Positions 1 to 6,041 of a DNA stretch of 7,442 bases are shown one piece after another. This stretch comes from Gammaproteobacteria bacterium RBG_16_57_12 (GTDB taxonomy: Bacteria > Pseudomonadota > Gammaproteobacteria > RBG-16-57-12): contig MGXL01000100.1 of assembly GCA_001801365.1 (NCBI GenBank), forward strand, positions 18,145-25,586, given 5' to 3'. The translations under genes were made by a program, and so were the position numbers. Position 1 is the stretch's first letter, and every line of letters starts with the position of its first letter. The notes beneath the pieces are model-generated. The model was not told where the DNA came from. It searched no databases and saw nothing but the letters and a program-made list of their open reading frames with translations.

Positions 1-424
1 ACAGACGTAATTTTGTCAGGCGATAGCGATGCTGCCTTGCCTTCTCGTCCGCCATGTCATACCAGGCGGCGCCCCAGTCCTTGTCCACGCAGCAAAAATC
101 CTGAAACATGGGCGGCGCCATGCCGACCAGGCGCCAGTCGACCAGTTGGATCTGCCAGGTTTCAGGAGGGTTGTGCGACAGCGGCGCGAATTCATCCATC
201 AAGGTGTCCTGCGCCAGCGACAGCAACAATGGCGGCTTGCTGTCTTCCGCGGCGGCAATCAGCATCACGGCATAGAAGCCATAACGTCTCCTGCTCAGCA
301 GGGTGATCAGGCGCATGAAGCCGCGCTTGCGCATCCTGATGCCCTCCACATTGACGAATACCTGGAAGATGCGCAGCAGTGCGTGATTCGTCCCGCCGGC
401 TGCGGCCCCGGGCATGAACTTCAT
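1..424 (-). CDS. Hypothetical protein, N-terminal 141 residues (runs off the left edge)
   Basis: An open frame with no stop runs from an ATG at 424 to the window edge, giving at least 141 residues (begins MKFMPGAAAGG, last visible residues KLRL). I do not recognise the family. Residues 48-58 (YGFYAVMLIAA) are hydrophobic but too short to be a clear membrane segment. The rest is mixed, with a Trp-rich stretch (WQIQ, VDWRLVG, DKDWGAAWYDM) and one CC pair, and reads like a soluble protein. Codon composition looks genuine, with GC-rich third positions. The frame is closed upstream by a stop inside the palindrome (about 484), so the protein starts after the repeat. No strong Shine-Dalgarno precedes the ATG. 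An in-frame TTG at 442 and later ATGs are alternatives. It lies downstream of the respiratory operon on the same strand but is separated by a repeat element, so it may be co-transcribed or independent. Confidence 0.6.
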   Translation of the reverse strand, partial: MKFMPGAAAGGTNHALLRIFQVFVNVEGIRMRKRGFMRLITLLSRRRYGFYAVMLIAAAEDSKPPLLLSLAQDTLMDEFAPLSHNPPETWQIQLVDWRLVGMAPPMFQDFCCVDKDWGAAWYDMADEKARQHRYRLTKLRL

Positions 425-438
425 GACATTTTCACTGT

Positions 439-636
439 TCAACCTAGAAACCTCAGTTGAATGGGGTGGAGTGTGCGGTTTTTACGGTGCAGGGCAAGGC
501 GTAACGAGGCGGAATGGTCATTCCATTCCAACGAGTTACAACGCAGCCATGCGCCGTAAAAACCGTGCAATCCGCCCCATAGCGGCATCACCAGAACGGT
601 GAACTCAAATTTCATGAAGAAGCCAAACAGGATCAT
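439..636 (-). other. Small open frame running into the palindrome; possible broken gene
   Basis: An ATG at 636 is preceded by GAGG at a 9-nt spacing and starts a 65-codon frame. The first 20 or so residues, in the sequence outside the palindrome, are strongly hydrophobic (MILFGFFMKFEFTVLVMPL). The rest is simply a translation of the palindrome and has no protein character. This could be the 5' remnant of a small membrane protein gene cut by insertion of the repeat, or chance. I do not consider it an established gene. Confidence 0.15.
461..580. repeat. 120-bp imperfect palindrome (REP/MITE-type hairpin)
   Basis: The sequence folds back on itself about a centre near 520. ATGGGG (461-466) pairs with CCCCAT (575-580), GGTTTTTACGG (477-487) pairs exactly with CCGTAAAAACC (554-564), and GTAAC (501-505) pairs with GTTAC (535-539). 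A smaller hairpin around GGAATG/CATTCC lies at the centre. As RNA on either strand this gives a long stem that could stabilise the 3' end of the operon transcript or reduce read-through into the gene at 424. It looks like a dispersed intergenic repeat; copy number in the genome cannot be judged here. Confidence 0.7.
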
Positions 637-679
637 GACGTTAAACCTCGCACGAAGCGGTCAACTGGGGTTTCTAGGT

Positions 680-1885
680 TCAATGGAGACCGCCCATATA
701 ATTGGCAATCAGGTTCAATTCATCATGGGACAGGCCTTTGACCACATCGCGCATGATCGAGTGATTGCTGCGCTGTCCTGACATGAAGGCGTCGATCTGC
801 GCCATCACATAATCGGTTGGCTGGCCGATCACAGGCGGCAGAATACCCTGGCCTCTGCCGGTCAGGCCATGGCAGCGCGCACATCTTTCCAGATAGAGTG
901 TTTCGCCTTTTTCCAGATCGGCGCGCTGCTGGAGCGTCATCACCTTTGGCCTGATGATCGCCGGCCGCAATTTCAACTGGCTGTAATACACAGCGAGGTC
1001 CGCCATATTCTCTTCGCTGAGATCAGCCACCATGCCTTCCATCATGTCATTCTTGCGCACCCCTTTCTTGAAGGCCTGCAGTTGCATATAGATGTAATTT
1101 GAGTTCAGGCCGGCGAGGCTGGGAAAGACCGAATCCTGGGTATTGCCGTCCTCGCCATGGCAGCCGCCGCAGGCCTCGGCCTTTTCCTTTCCGGCTGCCG
1201 CGTTACCCTGCTGTGCCCTAGTCGGCTTGCCGCGCCAGGGTGCGGGGACCGACAGATTGTGCATCAGATTCTGATGGCACTGCACACAGGTAAGGCCTTC
1301 CTGAACCATTTGCTGGTGCGCCGGGATGTCGGGCCTGAATTCACCGGTGGTCCCCTTGAGATCACCCTGGTGATCCTGACGGGTGTGACATTCCTGGCAG
1401 CGCTGGCTGTTGGTCTCGAGAAAATGCAGGCGCGCCTTCTCTGCCAGCCGTGGTGAGAGCTGGGTGTTGTACAGCTCGCGATCGCGCAGCGCCAGCTGCA
1501 CTTCTCTCCAGCCTGCATCAGCGAGGTACATGTGTTTGAACCAGCGTGGTACCGAATGCGGGTTGTCGTGGCAGTTGACGCAACCGGGCCGCAAGGGATT
1601 TTTGCTGCTGCCCATGGCCGAGAGCTTATATTCCTCGTACTGAACCGGATGGCACTCGGCGCAACCGATGGTCACGCCGAAGGGTAGCCGGGCATTGCCC
1701 CGGGCATTGAAGGCGTAACTGGCCTCGTCATACCAGGTCTCATGGCAGAGATTGCAGGTGCCCGGTGTTTGAAAGGCGGATTTGACCCCCGGGACAGGCA
1801 TGATGCCGATTTTTCCGGCCAGCAGAACCAGTATCAGCGCGACAACTCCGAGTACGGATAATATGATTTGGCGCCGCTTAGTCAT
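680..1885 (-). CDS. Membrane-anchored heptahaem cytochrome c: NapC/NirT-like domain fused to a cytochrome c4-like domain
   Basis: The 401-residue protein has seven CxxCH haem c motifs, at C44, C75, C102, C163, C200, C239 and C335. Residues 7-28 form one transmembrane helix that anchors the protein with the haems in the periplasm. Residues 40-215 resemble the NapC/NirT/NrfH quinol-dehydrogenase family (QRCQECH, then a CVQCHQNLMH signature followed by a Pro), but with five haems rather than the usual four. Residues 235-401 are two c4-like single-haem domains in tandem. Each has a CxxCHG site, a GLxxxY or GQPTDY stretch, a QLQAFKKG or QIDAFMSG helix and a candidate Met ligand (near M285 and M378). 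The ATG has AAGGA at 8-nt spacing and begins 15 nt after the stop of the large subunit. Its likely role is to pass electrons between the quinone pool or the complex and soluble periplasmic carriers. Direction is not shown by the sequence. Confidence 0.93.
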   Translation of the reverse strand: MTKRRQIILSVLGVVALILVLLAGKIGIMPVPGVKSAFQTPGTCNLCHETWYDEASYAFNARGNARLPFGVTIGCAECHPVQYEEYKLSAMGSSKNPLRPGCVNCHDNPHSVPRWFKHMYLADAGWREVQLALRDRELYNTQLSPRLAEKARLHFLETNSQRCQECHTRQDHQGDLKGTTGEFRPDIPAHQQMVQEGLTCVQCHQNLMHNLSVPAPWRGKPTRAQQGNAAAGKEKAEACGGCHGEDGNTQDSVFPSLAGLNSNYIYMQLQAFKKGVRKNDMMEGMVADLSEENMADLAVYYSQLKLRPAIIRPKVMTLQQRADLEKGETLYLERCARCHGLTGRGQGILPPVIGQPTDYVMAQIDAFMSGQRSNHSIMRDVVKGLSHDELNLIANYMGGLH

Positions 1886-1900
1886 CTGCCAGGTCCTTGT

Positions 1901-4246
1901 TCATGATTTCTCCGAAGCAACCGGTGTAAATAATGCCGCCGTATCCACCCTGACGGTTCCATAGACATCGGGGTGCTCCGCCTTCTTCACCGTCACGGTT
2001 GTCCCACAGGCCGCGCCGCCGCCCTTGTCGTCATAGACCGGCAGGATGATGTCCATGGGATGCACGCCTATATCTTCCCACCAGAGATTGTGTTCGATAT
2101 CGGCATCGATATTGGAGCGCGCCCCGTCGTGAGCGGGTCCCGCCTGGCCGCTGGCAACCCCGCCGATGGACCAGTGGCCGCCCTCGCGATGCATGGCGAC
2201 CACATCCGGGCGAATGGTCTGGGTGACATGGGCGCGTGTCACCAGATAACCGGCCCTGGAGGTGACCCGGATCAGTGCGCCATCCTCGATATGCAATTTT
2301 TCCGCCGTCTCGAAATTGATGTGCAGGTGGTTGGCGAGAGTCGCCTCCATAATCACCTTGTCATTGGCGGTGGCGTCGATGCATCCATGATAATCGGCGG
2401 CATGAATCACCAGGATGAGTTCACCTTCGGCGGCGGTAATGTCCCTGGCGGCATGCCAGTGCGGGAAGGAATCAAAATTCATTTTTACCGGCCGGCCATA
2501 TTCCGGCAGCACTTCTTCGCCGCGCTCATCAACAATACGGCGAATTTCCGGATGCAGGTATCCGTAGATCGGCCACACGCCACTGTGTTTGGCCATAAGT
2601 TCCCAGCCACCGTCTTTTTTCAGTCCCGGGATATCATTCAACTGAGCGCCCAGCCACTCCCGGGTATCCTGGAATTGCCAGTATTGCGCCTTGTCCTCAT
2701 GGCCGGTGGCCAGCACCAGGTCACGTAGAATTTCCCGCAATTCCTTAACCTCGCCCGGCGGGTCAACCACACGCTGCCTGAGTCCTATCCAGGGCAATAA
2801 ACTCCCTTTACTCTGGACCGGCTCATTGCGCTCCAGCCAGTGGGTCTCGGGGAGAATATAATCTGCCAATTCCCAGGTTTCATTGCTGAATGTGCCGATG
2901 GCGACAAACAGTTTTACCCTGGCCTCATCGGCAAGAATCGCGCGCAGCGCGGAGGCGGCGGGTGCGTCAAAGGCCGGATTGGTGTTATAGCCGAATAGCA
3001 CATCGATGGGGTTGTCAGCGTCGACATGCATCAGAAAGCGGTGGGGATGCCGCACCGGGTTGTTATGCGCCGGCACGGGTGGCACGGGCTTTATCGCTCC
3101 CAGCGCAATCTCTCTGGGTTTGCAGTTACCGCCCCTGATCTCCAGGCTGCCGGTGACCAGGGATAGCAGCATCAAGGCACGCTCGGCATCAAAGGCATTC
3201 GTATGGCCGCTGATGCCGGCTCCCGAGATAACACAGCCCTGACCGCTCTCGGCAAACTGCCGGGCAATACTGCGTATCGTCAGCGCGGGTACCCCGCTGA
3301 TTTCCTCGGCGCGTTCCAGCGTGTAGTCTTTCAATTCTCTGATCAGTTGTTCGGCGCTGAGATTGCTCATGCGCTTGATGGCAGCCTGGTTCGCCCAGCC
3401 CTGTTGCAGGAGATAGTTCACCATGGCCAGTGCCACGAAGCCATCGGACCCTGGACGTACCGGTACCCAGTCATCGGAGAGTCCGGCGGTTTTGGTGCAG
3501 CGCGGATCAAAGGTGACGATCTTGGCGCGGCGGAACATCCGGCCATCCAGCGCCTCCGCGGCATAATCCGGATAGGTGACGAGAAAATTGCTGCCGAAAT
3601 TAAGGATGTAATGGGTATGCGCCAGGTCGGGAATCATGTCATCATCGCCCCAGGTTGACTGCAAGGCGGCCTGGCGATTTTTCAGGGTATCCAGGGCGAT
3701 CACGCTGTTCGACCCCAGGGTGTGCATGAATCGTTCCCAGGCTCCACCGCTGGTATCCTTGCCGCGCATTAGAAAGGTACCTTGCGGCTCACTGGCCTTG
3801 ATGGCGGCGGCGATTTCCCCTGATACCTGTGCCCATGATATTTCCTGCCATTGCCCGGCGCCCCGCTTGCCAGTCCGTTTTAACGGATGGAGCAGGCGGT
3901 CACCGCTGTCGACATGCATCCAGGCCAGGGCCTCGGCGGCGCTCACCCGGCCTCGGCTGCGGTTGGATTCTGTGATGCCCGAAATCTCCACCACCCGTCT
4001 TCCCACCTGCTTGGTCAGAGGATTTGCCGGGGCCATCGGGTCGTCATCCACCCAGGCCTGCACCGGATTGTCATGTGCATGCGTGGGGGAGCAGGAAAAT
4101 ACCCGCTCTCGGGGTTCGCCGTGCTTGATGTAGTTATAGGAATTGTTCCCCAGCGCCACCTCCATGCCCGTGGCATTGCCGCTGACGCCCGCGGCGGCCG
4201 CCACGGCCGCGCTGCCTTTCAAAAACTGACGCCGGTTGATCTTCAA
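1901..4246 (-). CDS. Tat-exported molybdopterin oxidoreductase-family large subunit lacking a canonical FS0 cluster motif
   Basis: From a TTG start the protein has 781 residues. It begins with a Tat signal (NRRQFLKG at 4-11, then an Ala-rich stretch to about residue 20), so it acts in the periplasm. Family landmarks are DRLLHPLKRTGKRG (116-129), ISWAQV (136-141), GSDGF (266-270), GAGISGHTN (342-350) with a following LLSLVTG, LFGYNTNPAF (417-426), ADYILPETHWLERNEP (461-476) and a C-terminal cofactor-binding-type domain from about 600. The FS0 site, normally four Cys, reads C52-x3-H56-x3-N60 and then S102 in RGRVSAAEA, where relatives have RGRLCxKG. Counting back from the TWG at 198-200, the usual Mo-ligand position is Asp186-Thr187, with no Cys or Ser. 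It may be a molybdoenzyme with an unusual site or a cofactor-free scaffold as in QrcB or ActB. Substrate is unknown. The gene sits between nrfD and the cytochrome gene. Confidence 0.9.
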   Translation of the reverse strand: MKINRRQFLKGSAAVAAAAGVSGNATGMEVALGNNSYNYIKHGEPRERVFSCSPTHAHDNPVQAWVDDDPMAPANPLTKQVGRRVVEISGITESNRSRGRVSAAEALAWMHVDSGDRLLHPLKRTGKRGAGQWQEISWAQVSGEIAAAIKASEPQGTFLMRGKDTSGGAWERFMHTLGSNSVIALDTLKNRQAALQSTWGDDDMIPDLAHTHYILNFGSNFLVTYPDYAAEALDGRMFRRAKIVTFDPRCTKTAGLSDDWVPVRPGSDGFVALAMVNYLLQQGWANQAAIKRMSNLSAEQLIRELKDYTLERAEEISGVPALTIRSIARQFAESGQGCVISGAGISGHTNAFDAERALMLLSLVTGSLEIRGGNCKPREIALGAIKPVPPVPAHNNPVRHPHRFLMHVDADNPIDVLFGYNTNPAFDAPAASALRAILADEARVKLFVAIGTFSNETWELADYILPETHWLERNEPVQSKGSLLPWIGLRQRVVDPPGEVKELREILRDLVLATGHEDKAQYWQFQDTREWLGAQLNDIPGLKKDGGWELMAKHSGVWPIYGYLHPEIRRIVDERGEEVLPEYGRPVKMNFDSFPHWHAARDITAAEGELILVIHAADYHGCIDATANDKVIMEATLANHLHINFETAEKLHIEDGALIRVTSRAGYLVTRAHVTQTIRPDVVAMHREGGHWSIGGVASGQAGPAHDGARSNIDADIEHNLWWEDIGVHPMDIILPVYDDKGGGAACGTTVTVKKAEHPDVYGTVRVDTAALFTPVASEKS

Positions 4247-4254
4247 CGCCTGCT

Positions 4255-4259
4255 CTCCT
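4255..4259 (-). promoter_or_regulatory. Ribosome binding site AGGAG that sets a TTG start for the large subunit
   Basis: AGGAG lies 8 nt before TTG (4246-4244) and overlaps the TAG stop of nrfD, suggesting translational coupling. This start puts the Tat motif at residues 4-11, as expected for an export signal. The longer frame from 4330 would add 28 residues ahead of the signal, overlaps nrfD by 73 nt and would bury the signal, so it is unlikely. Confidence 0.75.
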
Positions 4260-5169
4260 AGTAATGACCCTGATAATAGAAATTGCCCATCACCCACCAG
4301 ATGCGCATGCCATAAACGCCCGTGGCGCACATGAATGACGCCAGCAGCACCCAGAAGAGCTGCCGGTTGATCTTCGGAATCATCAGGATGATCAGCGGCA
4401 GCACCAGACCCCAGATGATCTCCAGGTAAAAATAGGGCCAGATAAACACCCCGAGCAGCACATCATAAAGCATGGTGTATTCATCACCCATGCCGTAAGT
4501 CAGCTGGAGAAATTCGTTCCACAGCAAAAACAGGTCGAATACAATCCCGTACAGCATCAGACGGGACATGTCCGCCAGCAATTCCGTGGATACCTGATAA
4601 TCCGCTTTGACATAGCGGTTACGAATCCACAGCATCAGATTCAATATGCCGATGCCGGAGACGTAAGCCCCCGTCAAAAACAGAATCGGCGCCACGGAGG
4701 TATGATTGGGTATGCGTGACGGATTGAGCTGCATGACCACGCCGGTATACCAGTGGGTGCACAGGGCCAGCACCACCGCCAATATCCCGAGGATCCGCGC
4801 CCATTTCTGATTCTTTTTCCAGACAAAGTAGCTGTAGATCATCATGCTGATGGGGTAGGTGAGTATAAAACAGGAACCCCAGATCATCGGCGCCGACCAG
4901 TGGCTGAAACTGGGCAGCAGCAGCAGGTGGAAAAAGCGGAACGGCTTGCCCAGATCGGTAATCAGAATCAGCGGCACGATCATCAGCAACACAATCGCCA
5001 TGTTGGAGGCGAACAGGGCGGTGGGTTTGTATTTCTTGACGCCGAATACCCAGCCCAGGGAGCTGATTACAAAAGAGCCGGCCGAGGCGCCGACCAGCCA
5101 GAAATAGGTCGCGATGGGAAAGCCCCAGGGCGCGTGATGCAGCGCACTCGAGATCAGCTGTCCTTCCAT
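4258..5169 (-). CDS. nrfD: NrfD/PsrC-family quinone-interacting membrane subunit
   Basis: The 303-residue protein is almost entirely hydrophobic, with about eight predicted transmembrane helices (roughly 15-40, 52-72, 93-116, 124-146, 158-182, 203-224, 238-262 and 270-294). This is the usual NrfD/PsrC arrangement. Conserved features include WGFPIATYFWLVGASAG near the first helix, TDLGKPFRFFHLLL (71-84), whose acidic residue sits at the quinone-site side of PsrC-type proteins, and TGVVMQLNPSRI (142-153). It contains no haem-ligating pattern. It should exchange electrons between membrane quinone and the four-cluster subunit encoded just upstream. Its ATG overlaps that gene's stop by one base (TGATG) and has GAGGA at 8-nt spacing. 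The symbol denotes the family, not a nitrite-reductase role. Confidence 0.93.
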   Translation of the reverse strand: MEGQLISSALHHAPWGFPIATYFWLVGASAGSFVISSLGWVFGVKKYKPTALFASNMAIVLLMIVPLILITDLGKPFRFFHLLLLPSFSHWSAPMIWGSCFILTYPISMMIYSYFVWKKNQKWARILGILAVVLALCTHWYTGVVMQLNPSRIPNHTSVAPILFLTGAYVSGIGILNLMLWIRNRYVKADYQVSTELLADMSRLMLYGIVFDLFLLWNEFLQLTYGMGDEYTMLYDVLLGVFIWPYFYLEIIWGLVLPLIILMIPKINRQLFWVLLASFMCATGVYGMRIWWVMGNFYYQGHY

Positions 5170-6011
5170 CAGAACAATCCTCGGAAAAATTTATGGGGCG
5201 CGTCTTTGAGGAAGGACGCCCAGTTACGCACCATATGGCGCACCCATCCGGCAGGTCCCGTATCCGTGTCAACGATATTACCCGCCATTTCGCCTCCAAC
5301 CTCGCTGTTGAGTTTAAAGGTGTTATAGCGCTCATGTAATTGCTCGCTGCGATGATGAAATGCAAACTCGGGATCGGCGATATGCTCATTGAGCCCGATG
5401 TAATAAATCTGCGGCTCGTTTCCCATCTCCGGGCGCAGGGTAAAGGTCTTGTTGTCGCGGTAGACGCGCGCCACTTCGCTGTCCGGATCATTCAGGTCGC
5501 CGAACACCATGGCGCCGCCCGTGCAGGAGGCAACACATAACGGCGCCAGGCCGCGGGTTACGCGCACGATACAGAAATCGCATTTGTCCACCACATTGCG
5601 TGGATTGCGCTTGTCGCGGCGGTTGTCGGGGAGGAAATGACGGGCATTATAGGGGCAGCCCACCACACAGGTGCGGCAACCGATACAGCGGTTATAGCGC
5701 TGCAAGATCGGGCCGTCGGGATGTTTGTAGGTTGCCTTGGTGGGGCAGTTGCGGATGCAGGAAGGCTGGTCGCACTGGTTGCACAATTTCGGCAGTGAAT
5801 ATCGCCGGGTGTTGGGGAACTCGCCGAGTTCCGCCTCCATGACCGAAATGCGCCATTCCCCGAGCGGTACATCATAGGCGGATTTACAGGTGGCCGTGCA
5901 GGCATTGCATCCGGTGCAGCGGCGCAAATCGATCACCATGGCGTAACGTTTGCGCCCCGCCTTGCCGGCGCTCGGACTGACACCGTTATAGCCATACACA
6001 CGCTCAGCCAT
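5169..6011 (-). CDS. Four-cluster [4Fe-4S] electron-transfer subunit, PsrB/TtrB/DmsB family
   Basis: The 280-residue protein carries the 16 cysteines typical of the beta subunits of CISM enzymes: C32/35/38/42, C77/80/85/89, C109/112/115/119 and C144/147/159/163. These predict four [4Fe-4S] clusters. No signal peptide is visible; relatives are carried across the membrane with the Tat-exported large subunit, which fits here. Residues 200-280 form a C-terminal tail after the usual IYYIG segment, longer than in minimal members, ending in an aromatic and basic stretch (WASFLKDAPHKFFRGLF) that could contact the membrane or NrfD. The ATG at 6011 has GGAG at 8-nt spacing, and the gene starts 30 nt after the first gene's stop. 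The intact set of clusters is notable because the partner large subunit appears to lack the FS0 relay that would normally connect them to its active site. Confidence 0.94.
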   Translation of the reverse strand: MAERVYGYNGVSPSAGKAGRKRYAMVIDLRRCTGCNACTATCKSAYDVPLGEWRISVMEAELGEFPNTRRYSLPKLCNQCDQPSCIRNCPTKATYKHPDGPILQRYNRCIGCRTCVVGCPYNARHFLPDNRRDKRNPRNVVDKCDFCIVRVTRGLAPLCVASCTGGAMVFGDLNDPDSEVARVYRDNKTFTLRPEMGNEPQIYYIGLNEHIADPEFAFHHRSEQLHERYNTFKLNSEVGGEMAGNIVDTDTGPAGWVRHMVRNWASFLKDAPHKFFRGLF

Positions 6012-6041
6012 GCCCGGTACTCCGCAGTATAAGTCGATAAC

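Larger units (their letters stand above)
438..683. mobile_element. MITE-like element with 23-bp terminal inverted repeats
   Basis: Positions 438-460 and the reverse complement of 661-683 agree at 21 of 23 bases; the shared core is AACCTAGAAACC followed by CAGTTGA. They enclose about 200 bp that contains a long palindrome and no transposase. The right end overlaps the stop codon of the cytochrome gene (TGA at 682-680), and the left end lies 13 bp before the start of the next gene. A target-site duplication is unclear: at most a 2-bp TG flanks both ends. Size, inverted ends and lack of coding capacity fit a miniature inverted-repeat transposable element. The ends could alternatively be a long-range RNA stem that separates the two genes. 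This accounts for the 255-bp gap between 425 and 679. Confidence 0.5.

Noticed and set aside
438..683. CRISPR array or tRNA gene in the repeat-containing gap
   Set aside because: The repeats are inverted and single-pair rather than direct and spaced, and no cloverleaf or CCA-type end is visible.
1878..1904. Eight-codon minus-strand frame (MNKDLADD) between the large-subunit and cytochrome genes
   Set aside because: It is far too short, and its sequence is explained by the ribosome binding site and start of the cytochrome gene.
1973..2728. 251-codon plus-strand open frame inside the large-subunit gene
   Set aside because: It lies antisense to a gene with strong family motifs, has no recognisable domain, and is the usual GC-rich shadow frame.
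4088..4096. A frameshift at the run of C bases near the FS0 region as the cause of the missing cysteines
   Set aside because: The frame remains open, and family-like sequence lies on both sides; the later Cys-to-Ser change at residue 102 lies in an ungapped, well-matched stretch.
4247..4330. Longer N-terminus for the large subunit starting at 4330
   Set aside because: It lies within nrfD, has no better ribosome binding site and would put 28 residues ahead of a clear Tat signal.
4619..5491. 290-codon minus-strand frame overlapping nrfD and the four-cluster gene
   Set aside because: It is a frame-shifted shadow of two genes whose own frames carry all the Cys motifs and membrane helices.
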